This document shows, one piece after another, positions 27,521 through 36,586 of a DNA stretch of 48,653 nucleotides. Under the pieces are notes generated by a model that was not told the DNA's origin, did no database searches, and saw only the letters and a list, made by a program, of their open reading frames with translations. The stretch's first letter is position 1; every line of letters begins with the position of its first letter. The translations under genes and the position numbers were made by a program. The DNA is taken from assembly GCA_016840065.1 (NCBI GenBank), contig JAEOTB010000027.1:1-48653 (forward strand), in the 5' to 3' direction. Origin of the DNA: Candidatus Hermodarchaeota archaeon. GTDB taxonomy: Archaea > Asgardarchaeota > Hermodarchaeia > Hermodarchaeales > Hermodarchaeaceae.

Positions 27521-28726
27521 CTAGGCTGCTTCCAAGATGCGCCTCATTTTTTCCCCAATTATCTCTATACTCAGATTCCGTTCTACATATTTTCTACCAT
27601 TATTTCCTAATCTCCTTCTAAGAGTAGCATTATCTTTCAGCCTGAGAACTGCTTCAGCCAACGCCTTGTAATCTCCAGGATTTACTACAAGACCAGATTT
27701 TGTGGCTGTAACATACCGCCCTGGCTCTCCTTTGGAACAGCAGATTATTGGTTTCCCTGCTGCCTGATATTCATAAAGTTTGGAGGAGATACCCAATTCA
27801 ATTGCGCTAGCACCGCATAATGGTAAAAGCACTATATCGGCTCTTGCTATTATTTGTGCAACTTCGTCACGCCCTACAATTTTCTCCACGACTCTCAGGT
27901 TTTCTAATTTCAGTCGTTTCTTCTTCGACTTCAACTTAGCTGTGAGTTCACCACCTCCTTGAATCAGAAACTCGATATCTGTAATTGAAGTAAGTATCTT
28001 AGCGGCTTTGAAAACTTGGCCGAAGTCATACGCAGGGGAAAAAGCGCCGATGTATAGAACTTGGAATTTCCTAGTTGTCTTCTGGGAGTAGCGGCGTTTA
28101 GCAGTGAACCGAGAAATATCGACACCCGCAGGAAGTACATGTATCTTTCTTGGATTAACCTGGTACTTGTTGGTTATAACACCAATATAAGCAGGGCTAA
28201 TTGATGTAATAGCTGATGCCACTCGGTAAGCTAATTTTGCAAGGAATGTACCTAGTCTTGCTAAGAATGAATTTTTATTTAGACCAAGATCAAAAAGAGT
28301 CTCTGGCCATAAATCATCTACATTTTGGACTAGTGGGCATCTGTGAAAAAGATGATAGATGAACCCAGGAAACATAGACAGGATATTTGGGTTGGCAGCC
28401 CACACTACCTTAACTTTTCTAATAAAGGGAAGGGCAAAGAGAGACGAAATCATGAAGCTAGCGAAAAGAAGTATTCGTTTTACAATACCTTCCGAGGGAA
28501 GGGGAGGCACGTATGTTCTAATCACTTTCAGCTTACCGCTGTACTTGACAGCAAGAGCCTTCCATTTGTATTCCGCGAGGATTTGACCTGTAGGATAATG
28601 AGGGAATGCTGAAACGACCGTTACTTTGCACCCTGCTTTCAAAAGACCATATGCAGCATTAATGGCGCGGGTCGCTCCCCCGCCCATGTCTGGTGGGAAC
28701 AGCTGCGCTATGATTAGAACGTGCAT
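27521..28726 (-). CDS. GT4-family glycosyltransferase (WbuB/CapM-like)
   Basis: A GT4 enzyme of 401 residues from ATG 28726. It starts MHVLIIAQLFPPDMGGGATR, an excellent match to the first strand and glycine-rich loop of WbuB-like GT4 enzymes that add N-acetyl-fucosamine-type sugars. SAFPHYPTGQI and the hydrophobic segment FASFMISSLFALPFI follow. The donor half has LYIGAFSPAYDFGQVFKAA, FLIQGGGELTAKL, KIVGRDEVAQIIARADIVLLP and GISSKLYEYQAAGKPIICC with GEPGRYV. An earlier in-frame start at 28756 would add ten residues. The gene overlaps the end of the upstream epimerase by 68 bases. WbuB-like function is inference. Confidence 0.87.
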   Translation of the reverse strand: MHVLIIAQLFPPDMGGGATRAINAAYGLLKAGCKVTVVSAFPHYPTGQILAEYKWKALAVKYSGKLKVIRTYVPPLPSEGIVKRILLFASFMISSLFALPFIRKVKVVWAANPNILSMFPGFIYHLFHRCPLVQNVDDLWPETLFDLGLNKNSFLARLGTFLAKLAYRVASAITSISPAYIGVITNKYQVNPRKIHVLPAGVDISRFTAKRRYSQKTTRKFQVLYIGAFSPAYDFGQVFKAAKILTSITDIEFLIQGGGELTAKLKSKKKRLKLENLRVVEKIVGRDEVAQIIARADIVLLPLCGASAIELGISSKLYEYQAAGKPIICCSKGEPGRYVTATKSGLVVNPGDYKALAEAVLRLKDNATLRRRLGNNGRKYVERNLSIEIIGEKMRRILEAA

Positions 28727-29750
28727 GTTTCTCAACCCATGAAGCTTCGCGTGCAAGGGCTTGTTTTATTTCTTCACTCTTTGCTAGGAACCAGTCAAAC
28801 GTTCTCTTTAAGCCTGTCTTAAGGCCTATCTTTGGTTTATACCCTAGAAGCTTTCCCGCTTTTTCTATTGACGCTCTTCTTCTCGAAATACTATCCCAAT
28901 CACGTGAAGGCTTGAATTCTATTTCAGCGTTGCTTCCTGTGATCTCGTTTATTTGATTGGCGAGATCAAGGATACGGGTTTCGGTCCCAGATGCCAGATT
29001 AACTGCTTCACCCAGCACTTCCTCAGAGATGCCCATCCGTAAGGTTCCTTCAACAATATCGTCCACGTAGGTGAAGTCCCTCGTTTCCTCGCCAGTTCCA
29101 GTAATGGGTAAAGGAATCCCATTTATCGCCCACCAGAAGAAGTTGGGAATAACGTTTCTATACAAGCCTGGTACTTCGCCGGGTCCAAATACGTTGAAAT
29201 AACGAGCTATGGCAACGGGCACGTTGTAGTAGTTGTGGTAAAAGTTGCAGTATAATTCGCCTACTAGTTTTGTAATTTGATATGGTGTATCTAGGTGTAA
29301 AGAAACATAATCTTCGGTTAGTGGTAAGGGCGCGTTGTTGCCGTAAATAGAACAGCCAGAGGAGGCATATACAAACTTCGTACACTTGGTCTTGGCGGTG
29401 AACCGTAAAGTTCTCAGTGTTCCTAGCGCGTTAGTGAGTAGGTCATTTTCAGGGTAGTCAATACTATTTTGGTTTGCAAAGTGTGCAGCTAAATGAAAAA
29501 TGTAGTCAGGCGTGAAGCCGAAGGCTTCTCGCATTTTCTCGTCATCGAGTATACTTCCGTGAATGAATACAATATTAGGATTCTTTGGAATATTCCATTC
29601 ATAGGAAGCCGAAAGATCATCTATTATGATTATTTTTTCAGGCTCAGCTTGCAGTAGCACTCGAACAAGGTTGCTCCCGATACATCCAGCACCTCCAGTA
29701 ACTAGGATGCGTTTCCCAGCATATTGGGTTAGTACGCTCTCAAACATCAT
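28659..29750 (-). CDS. NAD-dependent epimerase/dehydratase (UDP-glucose 4-epimerase-like SDR)
   Basis: An extended SDR of about 363 residues. It has the NAD loop TGGAGCIGSNL, acidic IIIDDLSAS, FHLAAHFANQNSIDYP, catalytic SSGCSIYG and TPYQITKLVGE, RYFNVFGPGE and GTGEETRDFTYVDDIV. The residue after GGAG is Cys where Phe is usual. The catalytic Tyr/Lys pair is in PYQITK. ATG 29750 is chosen because the residues upstream, back to GTG 29810, are strongly basic and unlike SDR N-termini. A TATA-like element about 20-30 bases before 29810 would also permit a leaderless GTG start there. The last 20 or so residues are read through the start of the next gene in a different frame and look unselected. Confidence 0.85.
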   Translation of the reverse strand: MMFESVLTQYAGKRILVTGGAGCIGSNLVRVLLQAEPEKIIIIDDLSASYEWNIPKNPNIVFIHGSILDDEKMREAFGFTPDYIFHLAAHFANQNSIDYPENDLLTNALGTLRTLRFTAKTKCTKFVYASSGCSIYGNNAPLPLTEDYVSLHLDTPYQITKLVGELYCNFYHNYYNVPVAIARYFNVFGPGEVPGLYRNVIPNFFWWAINGIPLPITGTGEETRDFTYVDDIVEGTLRMGISEEVLGEAVNLASGTETRILDLANQINEITGSNAEIEFKPSRDWDSISRRRASIEKAGKLLGYKPKIGLKTGLKRTFDWFLAKSEEIKQALAREASWVEKHARSNHSAAVPTRHGRGSDPRH

Positions 29751-29828
29751 CCATTTCAACCGCGTTTTTTTTCTCGGGAACACTGAGCGGGGGAACCGTC
29801 TTTCATTCACATTTAATATCGTGTAACA

Positions 29829-29841
29829 TTGTTTAAGTTTT
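29829..29841 (-). promoter_or_regulatory. TATA-like element at the head of the minus-strand epimerase-GT4 array
   Basis: On the minus strand this reads AAAACTTAAAC, about 20-30 bases before GTG 29810 and 80-90 before ATG 29750. It is the best promoter candidate for the array that runs down to 21004. Confidence 0.35.
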
Positions 29842-29966
29842 ACTTATTACTAAGTTACGTGAGGTACTTATTTTAAGGAATCTGAATGGAGAAATAGTCG
29901 AGGGGGGCAACGGACTCGTCTATCTCATAATGGATTTTTCAATGATGGCTTCTACAAGTGTTGGAT

Positions 29967-30893
29967 TTAGGGTGTGTGCTGTTTAAACCACTCTACAGTT
30001 CGTGCTATCCCTTCCTCGACGGATACCGTTTCCCGAAAGTCAAGGTCCCGCTTTGCCTTCGAGGAATCCGGTGTTTTTATCTTCGTTGTGAAGGGCTCTG
30101 AGTCTTTGTACACAACCTTTGAATCATCCTTTCCTAGACTCTTTAAAATCAAATCAGATATCATTTTGATGCTAAATTGTGTCTCGCTACCTAGGTTGTA
30201 GACCTCACTGGATTTAAAGTTGGAAAGTATAGCGGCTAGTGCTCTACATATGTCATCGATGTATTCCAATGTACGTTTGTGATTAAGAAAAACTGTGTAC
30301 GGGCGGTCAAGCAGTGCTAGATGAATAAACTTGGGGATAAAACCACGGTAAGGAGTATAATTTTCACCGGGACCATATACGTTGAACAGCCTAACTCTTA
30401 CAGATTCTGTTCCACACATTTCTATTGAATTGAGTATCTGTAGTTCGTTAACCCACTTGGAAATTGCATAATCGTTCATCTGTCTGATGGGGATCCTTTC
30501 CATGATATCCTCGCTCATTACTCCATCAAAATCTCCATAGACCTCTGCACTCCCAAAAAAAATCATCTGAAAGTTTTGTTTCTCTTGCATCCGGAGAAGA
30601 TGTTTGGTTCCAACAGCATTGGTTTGCCACAGATTCTCATAGTAGTCTTCACCACTCCATCTCCCGTATTCAGCTGCGGCGTGGTATACAAAATCGAATT
30701 CATGCTCTTGGAATAGATGTTCTATTTGTCTGTACTTGCTTATATCGCAACGAAGATAATTTTCTTGATCAGAGTGCTTGAGATCACAGGTCCAGACCTG
30801 GTGTCCACCGCTTTTCAATAGACGAACTAGCCCCGTACCGATGAACCCAAGTCCGCCCGTAACTAGTATTGTCTTTGATTTTGCCATGTCCAT
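29967..30893 (-). CDS. NAD-dependent epimerase/dehydratase (SDR)
   Basis: A 308-residue extended SDR. It has TGGLGFIGTGL near the N-terminus, YHAAAEYGRWSGEDYYEN, the catalytic FFGSAEVYG with NDYAISKWVNE (Ser, Tyr and Lys present), RLFNVYGPGE and KRTLEYIDDICRAL. Archaeal and bacterial members of this type act as UDP-glucose or UDP-glucuronate epimerases or 4,6-dehydratases. The start ATG has AGGAT five bases upstream. It precedes the other epimerase by about 200 bases in the same direction and so may supply sugars to the same array. The exact reaction is not predictable. Confidence 0.85.
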   Translation of the reverse strand: MDMAKSKTILVTGGLGFIGTGLVRLLKSGGHQVWTCDLKHSDQENYLRCDISKYRQIEHLFQEHEFDFVYHAAAEYGRWSGEDYYENLWQTNAVGTKHLLRMQEKQNFQMIFFGSAEVYGDFDGVMSEDIMERIPIRQMNDYAISKWVNELQILNSIEMCGTESVRVRLFNVYGPGENYTPYRGFIPKFIHLALLDRPYTVFLNHKRTLEYIDDICRALAAILSNFKSSEVYNLGSETQFSIKMISDLILKSLGKDDSKVVYKDSEPFTTKIKTPDSSKAKRDLDFRETVSVEEGIARTVEWFKQHTP

Positions 30894-30968
30894 TCTATCC
30901 TAGCTGCAACTATTATTGCACAATTCCAGCAAAGAATAAGCTGGGAAGTTTCCTGCAAACATAATCCG

Positions 30969-31781
30969 CTAACGAGCTCTTGATGGAGAGTAGAATATGT
31001 GTATTGCTTCAACGACGAGTGTCAACCCGAGGATGATATGTATTGGGAGAAAGAACGAAACTGGATACACAAGTGTTTCTGTGGCCCAGAGATAGAGACC
31101 CATTGTTGTCGGGGCAACCAAGATGAAGAGGAAACTAAAGAATATTGGTAGTTTACGTCTGCGAAAACTAGCTTGACGCTTCTGCGTTTCCACCCAGAGT
31201 ACACCAAAAACACCCACGATGAGTGCTGCGACTCCTAGAATTAAGGGTGATATCGTCCGAAGAGGAACTATTGCCAAGAGATTATCAATTTCCCAAATTA
31301 CAAGAAATGCGCCCCACGCAATAGCGAATATTGCTGTAATCTTGTAGAGAATAGGCATTATGGTTTTTCCTTCTAACTTGTAACTACTAGGAACCGCTAT
31401 ACGCCGCACAAGTATTGCTTCAGCGATGATGATAGCGCTCAATAAAAACATGCCAACCGAACGTGTAGGAATCAGAAATATCGGGTGATTGAGAACCATG
31501 TCAGGAAAAATCATGAAGAGAAATCCAAGATGAAAAGCCAATACGCCAATCCCAAAGAGAAGCGCCCAACCTACAAATTGGCTGTCGATTTTCGCTACTT
31601 CGTCGAAGCAGAGAACGCCCACACCGATAACTGTAGCTGCGATTACAGTGTACAACATATAATCAGGGTTTGCTAGAGGGAATGTCAGATATCTCCAAAG
31701 GCGCCATAATCCAAACGCGAAGGCTAGAATTGCTGTGGCCTGTAGACTGCGAGATAATGTAGAAGTAGATTGTTTTGTCAT
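30969..31781 (-). CDS. Hypothetical polytopic membrane protein
   Basis: I do not recognise a family. From ATG 31781 (GGTG about seven bases upstream) the protein has 270 residues with about eight hydrophobic segments. Short basic stretches such as TQKRQASFRRRK lie between segments six and seven, probably in the cytoplasm. An earlier in-frame start at 31847 would add 22 residues with two cysteines. It lies between the sugar epimerases and pheT, on the same strand as both, and is probably transcribed separately. No transport or enzymatic motif is visible. Confidence 0.7.
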   Translation of the reverse strand: MTKQSTSTLSRSLQATAILAFAFGLWRLWRYLTFPLANPDYMLYTVIAATVIGVGVLCFDEVAKIDSQFVGWALLFGIGVLAFHLGFLFMIFPDMVLNHPIFLIPTRSVGMFLLSAIIIAEAILVRRIAVPSSYKLEGKTIMPILYKITAIFAIAWGAFLVIWEIDNLLAIVPLRTISPLILGVAALIVGVFGVLWVETQKRQASFRRRKLPIFFSFLFILVAPTTMGLYLWATETLVYPVSFFLPIHIILGLTLVVEAIHIFYSPSRAR

Positions 31782-31911
31782 TACGAACACCACTCGTGCG
31801 ATAGACATGTTGACATTTTTCTTCATAAATCCAGAGCAAGTACACAAGTGAAGGTCTTTCTTATCTAGCTATCGAGCAATAAAATGTTACTGGAAGGCTA
31901 AATAGAAGATT

Positions 31912-33567
31912 CTACGATGCCCACTTTGCAGAAATCTCAAGTTCAAAACCCGCACAAGGTGCTTCAATGCCGAAATTTGCGAGAACTACTGGATGAACCT
32001 CGCCAATAATACCGACCCGTCGACCAGCAATTTGAAGGGCTCCAACACGCCCAACAATGAAAGAGGAGTTAGTGATTGGAGTAACTTCTGCGGTAAGTCC
32101 AAGATTTTGGAGAAATGAAAACAATTCAGTCTTCATCTTTGTAATATCGACTCTAGAATCTACTAGTACCGCAGCAAGATGAGGAATAGTCTCAGTTTGT
32201 GTCTCAGCCTTAGAATTAACAATCACAACATCTCCTGCTTCGAATACCCGTTGAGGTAATTCCTGTGCCGAATTTTCCCCAAGAAAGGATAGTAATCCAG
32301 GTAATAGCCTGTCTCGTGTCACATGATATTCTGTTGACTTGGGGTTTGAGATTTCGACGATTTTATTTGGTTGGCAATTCATTTTTTCGAAGAGCGTTCT
32401 TGTATTCGTTAGGACGTATGTCCAGATTTCTTGATATCCAAGCCCCACCATAAGATCACGAATAGTCCGACGGAGAGTAGTAATTGGGAGTTCTCTACCA
32501 ATAGTCATTGTGCTGGGCAGTGTCGGTTCAAATCGATCAAAGCCATATCCAATCGCAACATCCTCAACGATGTCAATATCATGAAGTATATCAACGCGAT
32601 ACCGAGGAATAACTACACGCAAATTATCTCCACGAGCTGTGCAGTTCATACGCATACGTGCTAAACAGTGTGCCACTGTCGACACATCTAATTGGTAACC
32701 GAGGATTTTATTGATGTAGGTGAGAGATACCGAACGTTGTAGAGGCGAGAGATTAGGGAGTCGTTCAACGCTCTGTGGATAAACAGTTTCCACCGCTGTA
32801 ATTTGACCTCCTCGTTCTGCCAACGCGGCAATCATTATATTCAAGGCGTGAATGGTTGTAGGTTTGTGTGTTCCAGTGACCTCTACAAAGAGGTTCCTTG
32901 TAGTATCCACAATTCGTCCTAGACCATTACTATTGATAACAGGAGGAAGGCTTAACACCTGGTCTTCTGCGTCGATTAGAACCGGGTACTTTGAATAGCC
33001 TTCAATAATTGAACCAAATTCTTGTCCCTTGGGATGGATGCGCAGAATTTGTTTGGCTGTCATCACCTCTTTGCTTTCGAGAGGGATAAATCGAATAGAA
33101 TCCGGTGATGCTGTGCGGTAATAGATAGGAGGTTTGATGAGATCTAGTGCATAGAGACCAATGCTAGCCTTCTTTCGGTTGCGACCGTATGTGCTTGTCA
33201 ACCTTTCTTGGAATTGCATATATTCAGCTATCAAATCAGAGGTTAGCTTCACTCCTCGCACAATACCACAAGCAAGATAGGGACGCACTTTTGCTACAGA
33301 GGAATCCACAATAGCTTGCCACTTGGAGGGACGGACACGATACTTAGGCGCCCCCATCTCGATTTCGAGGAAGCCGCGGAGAGCACGAGCTATGCCTTCT
33401 GTTGAGAGCATATCAACCCGATCAGGGTTGACTTCTATTGTTGCGATATCATCATCAACGCGCTCCAACTCACACTTCAAAAGAAACAAATTTTCTTCAA
33501 GCTCTTCGAGGGTTAGTTTTCTACCGATTAAATCGAGTAGGTCAGAGACACGAACATCAACAATCAT
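31912..33567 (-). CDS. pheT: Phenylalanyl-tRNA synthetase beta subunit
   Basis: A 551-residue archaeal-type PheT, lacking the tRNA-binding OB domain of bacterial versions as expected. It starts VSDLLDLIGRKLTLEELEENL and includes the B3/B4 domain with VDMLSTEGIARALRGF. The B5 part has YINKILGYQLDVSTVAHCL and IVEDVAIGYGFDRF, and the catalytic-like core has TNTRTLFEKMN and EISNPKSTEYHVTRDRLLPGLL. It forms the alpha2-beta2 enzyme with PheS, whose gene ends 21 bases upstream. GGTGAT lies seven bases before the ATG. Typical housekeeping gene, no anomaly. Confidence 0.96.
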   Translation of the reverse strand: MIVDVRVSDLLDLIGRKLTLEELEENLFLLKCELERVDDDIATIEVNPDRVDMLSTEGIARALRGFLEIEMGAPKYRVRPSKWQAIVDSSVAKVRPYLACGIVRGVKLTSDLIAEYMQFQERLTSTYGRNRKKASIGLYALDLIKPPIYYRTASPDSIRFIPLESKEVMTAKQILRIHPKGQEFGSIIEGYSKYPVLIDAEDQVLSLPPVINSNGLGRIVDTTRNLFVEVTGTHKPTTIHALNIMIAALAERGGQITAVETVYPQSVERLPNLSPLQRSVSLTYINKILGYQLDVSTVAHCLARMRMNCTARGDNLRVVIPRYRVDILHDIDIVEDVAIGYGFDRFEPTLPSTMTIGRELPITTLRRTIRDLMVGLGYQEIWTYVLTNTRTLFEKMNCQPNKIVEISNPKSTEYHVTRDRLLPGLLSFLGENSAQELPQRVFEAGDVVIVNSKAETQTETIPHLAAVLVDSRVDITKMKTELFSFLQNLGLTAEVTPITNSSFIVGRVGALQIAGRRVGIIGEVHPVVLANFGIEAPCAGFELEISAKWAS

Positions 33568-33588
33568 TCAATAAATCACCATTTTACA

Positions 33589-35103
33589 CTATGACCGGAG
33601 AGAGGCATGACGAAGGCGTTCAAGATTTCGGGTGGCTAATTCCCGGATGTCATCGATTTTCAGAGCAGCCATTGCAAGACGGTCAAGACCGATTCCCCAA
33701 GCGAGAACCGGGAAGTCTATACCAAGAGGACGCGTAACTTCAGGACGGAATATTCCACCAGGGAGCGCTTCAACCCACCCTCGTCCTTCCATGTGAATGA
33801 AGCCTTCAACTGAGGGCTCGGTGAAGGGGAAGAATCCGGGTTTGAATTTAATTTTCGGGATGCCCACACTTCTGGCAATCGTTTCAAGGTATCCCATTAA
33901 ATCCCGCAAAGTAAGCCCTTCACCGCCAATGATGCCCTCACATTGGAGGAATTCCGCGGAATGGGTAGCATCAAATTTCTCTGGGCGGAAGTTACGATCA
34001 ATACTAAACATACGAAGTGGTGCCTTTGGCCCTTTTGCGAGGTGTCGCACTGAGACGGCAGTTGTTTGGCTGCGAAGAACAAGGCGTCTGGCGATATCCT
34101 CGCTGTACTTGTACCCCCAACCTGAAGAGCCGGTAGTCCAGCCATCTTCGTGAGTCTTAGCGATTTGCTGGAGCAGTAACGGGTAGGCAATCTTTCCTGG
34201 CCCCTTTGGAGTCTTGATGTGATAGATGTCATGGACTTCACGGGCTACATGATCTTGGGGCATAAACAACGCATCACAATTCCAGAACTCTAGCTCCACG
34301 AGTGGTCCTTTTTCCTCTTGGAATCCTAAGCCAATTAAAGCTCTGTAAACACGATCTACAAATTCGACATAGGGATGTTTCTTGCCAGGAAAAATGCGAG
34401 GAACTGGCCCACTTAGATTGTAGGATCGAAACCGACCCCCCTCCCAGGAACCTGATTTTAGAATCTCTGGTGATAAATCACCTATTAGTCCTTCTTGAGA
34501 CTCAACGGTTTCAATGGCTTCACTACCTACCGAAGTAATACGGATCTGAGTAACTTCACGTTTTGACTGTGGAGTTGCTAGATTCCGACGAAGTAAATCC
34601 CTTCTTACTTCTTCAGTAGTTTCAGTAATTACACCACTAGAATCCATTGCGATACGAAGCGTGGTTTGGAGTGGATCTTTACTCGTTTCTATTTTTTCAG
34701 TGAGTACAAGGCGGGTTTTTCCTCCATCTTTGGAGATGGTTACCCATCCTTTCCGTCGTGCCCACCCAAGCGCAACACGAAGTTCACCCTCTTCGAAGCC
34801 GTGTTCTTTTTCTAAATCTTCTAGACAGCCTTTCCCGCGGCTGTCCTTGAGGATGGCGACTAGTCGTACCTCTGGAAGACCTCTGTCTGCGTATTTCTCG
34901 CCTTCAGGAGTTAACACTAATCTTTGCACAATTGCAGCCTTGCGGGTGATTAGCCCCTTTTGGTGGAGACTTTCTACAAGGCTGAGCACGGTTTCGGTTG
35001 TTATCTTCAATTCTCCTGCTATTTGATCAGGGAGTATTAGATTCGGAGAGTTATGCAAGACGGAGAGGACTTTTCGCTCATTTTCTGGAAGCCTGATACT
35101 CAT
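33589..35103 (-). CDS. pheS: Phenylalanyl-tRNA synthetase alpha subunit
   Basis: A 504-residue archaeal/eukaryotic-type PheS. The N-terminal 180 residues contain winged-helix modules (ILPDQIAGELKITTETVLSLVE) that contact tRNA. The class II core follows, with HPYVEFVDRVYRALIGLGF, FRPEKFDATHSAEFLQCEG (motif 2) and GIGLDRLAMAAL (motif 3). ATG 35103 is preferred to the start at 35133 because GGAG lies eight bases upstream and the shorter N-terminus (MSIRLPENE) fits the family. It forms an operon with pheT. A TATA-like ATTTAAAT about 155 bases upstream (near 35258) suggests a long leader or an additional upstream start. Confidence 0.96.
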   Translation of the reverse strand: MSIRLPENERKVLSVLHNSPNLILPDQIAGELKITTETVLSLVESLHQKGLITRKAAIVQRLVLTPEGEKYADRGLPEVRLVAILKDSRGKGCLEDLEKEHGFEEGELRVALGWARRKGWVTISKDGGKTRLVLTEKIETSKDPLQTTLRIAMDSSGVITETTEEVRRDLLRRNLATPQSKREVTQIRITSVGSEAIETVESQEGLIGDLSPEILKSGSWEGGRFRSYNLSGPVPRIFPGKKHPYVEFVDRVYRALIGLGFQEEKGPLVELEFWNCDALFMPQDHVAREVHDIYHIKTPKGPGKIAYPLLLQQIAKTHEDGWTTGSSGWGYKYSEDIARRLVLRSQTTAVSVRHLAKGPKAPLRMFSIDRNFRPEKFDATHSAEFLQCEGIIGGEGLTLRDLMGYLETIARSVGIPKIKFKPGFFPFTEPSVEGFIHMEGRGWVEALPGGIFRPEVTRPLGIDFPVLAWGIGLDRLAMAALKIDDIRELATRNLERLRHASLRS

Positions 35104-35276
35104 TTCACTGTCTCCTAATGTTTTCTGCAACATCCACAGAGGTCAATGGGTAGATTGGGGTGAGATAGGAAAAATAAGTGTTGGTTAAAGCCCAAGAAAT
35201 TCCACGGCATCAAGCCTACCTGTTCATTGACTGGGGCAACCAGAGCCTTGTACCTTTATTTAAATCTGACCTCAGA

Positions 35277-36563
35277 TTATTCAGGTAGTGCTTTCAAAAT
35301 CTTGCCGTAGGGTATTTCGTATCTGCGACCCTTTCTAGTGTAGAAAATTGTGGCGTAGGGGGATTTTGTGAAATAACGTTGATACTTCTTATCCACCAAT
35401 AGGATCAAATCTTTTAATCCGTGATTTTGTAGCACCTGCAGCTGCTCTAACTTCTTTCGCGTGTACTCCTCTCGCCAATATCCTACAATCTCCACAAGCA
35501 CTTTATGGTCGCCTTTAATAAGGGCGAAATCGGGGATTATCATTCTTGTCCCAATTATGATTGCGTCAGGTTCACGTATGATATCCCAACCACGGTACTT
35601 GTTACTGTGCCAACTCCAGTAAAACTGTTCTTCCACCTTAGAATCCAGGAAGGCTTCATCTTCACGTCCTTCATCTTGGGGAAGGAATGAGGGCGCGGTA
35701 TCTGATGCGAGACGCACCATATAATGACGGTCACGCAGCACCAAATTAATAGTGAAGTCAACAACCTGGGTGTCCAGTGCCCCCGCATCCTTCAACAGGT
35801 TTGTTATGACTTGGGCAATATTCCACCCGAATGGTGAAGAGCGTCCGAAGAAAAGACGAGGACCAGCTATGTTTGCGCGTAGCCCTTCACTAGTTTGTTC
35901 TAAATCAACGAGAACGCCAAAACGTTTGGTAAGACGGAGTAGTGTTCTAGCAGCTGTACCTAGACTTCCCTGTGATAGTGTTATGGATACTGATTCGCTA
36001 TGATAAAGGAGCGTTTCTAGAACTTCGTAATTATATGCATGGAGAAATTCTTGTATCGAGGGGCTGCTGTCTCTATGTTGTAGGATCATGTATTCTTCGC
36101 GATGGACTACAAGCAAATGTTTCAGTATTTCAGGTGAGGATAAGCACTGTTCTTGAGTAAAAAGAGCATAAGCTGACGTACGTTCAGAACGGGGTATGAA
36201 TCCGTTATACTTCTCTTCGACGAAGCGCCAAAACTTGTACCGTACCTCCTCAAGATTGGTGATTCCCAGTTTGTGGAGTTCTGCTAACTCTTCCTCCGTG
36301 ATAAAATCTTCGAGCTTCCTGGGAATGAAAATATAGAAGCGAGACAAGGCAGTAGCAACTAATGCTCTGGCTACGCGAATATCTGGCACCCAAGTTACAG
36401 GTGTTTCTAAATCGACCTCACAACGCGGCTTACCAATGAAGGATTCTAAATGCTCAAGAATCCGAGCAGAAATGTCCCTGTCATCTTCTCTGTCTAAGAA
36501 ATAGGGTTCTAACTGCCCTCCCGGGATTACACGATATTTCAGATATTGTAATCTCAAGACCAT
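35277..36563 (-). CDS. Bax1-like PD-(D/E)XK nuclease (DUF790), XPB partner
   Basis: A 428-residue protein of the DUF790/Bax1 family. Bax1 binds archaeal XPB and supplies endonuclease activity in a presumed nucleotide-excision-repair role. The C-terminal nuclease core shows DAIIIGTRMIIPDFALIKGD, VLVEIVGYWREEYTRKKLEQL (acidic residue, E and K of the PD-(D/E)XK fold) and LILLVDKKY. The middle contains AYNYEVLETLLYHS and LFFGRSSPFGWNIAQVI, both recognisable in the family. ATG 36563 is chosen over TTG 36572; the site before it is weak, so coupling to the upstream PIN gene (gap 23 bases) is likely. The XPB gene lies nearby on the same strand (start about 40654), consistent with the known linkage. 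Confidence 0.88.
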   Translation of the reverse strand: MVLRLQYLKYRVIPGGQLEPYFLDREDDRDISARILEHLESFIGKPRCEVDLETPVTWVPDIRVARALVATALSRFYIFIPRKLEDFITEEELAELHKLGITNLEEVRYKFWRFVEEKYNGFIPRSERTSAYALFTQEQCLSSPEILKHLLVVHREEYMILQHRDSSPSIQEFLHAYNYEVLETLLYHSESVSITLSQGSLGTAARTLLRLTKRFGVLVDLEQTSEGLRANIAGPRLFFGRSSPFGWNIAQVITNLLKDAGALDTQVVDFTINLVLRDRHYMVRLASDTAPSFLPQDEGREDEAFLDSKVEEQFYWSWHSNKYRGWDIIREPDAIIIGTRMIIPDFALIKGDHKVLVEIVGYWREEYTRKKLEQLQVLQNHGLKDLILLVDKKYQRYFTKSPYATIFYTRKGRRYEIPYGKILKALPE

Positions 36564-36586
36564 TTTATTCAACAGATTATTTCTTA

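Noticed and set aside
29751-29810. N-terminal 20 residues of the epimerase from GTG 29810
   Set aside because: They are strongly basic, unlike SDR N-termini, and ATG 29750 places the NAD loop normally; a leaderless GTG start remains an alternative.
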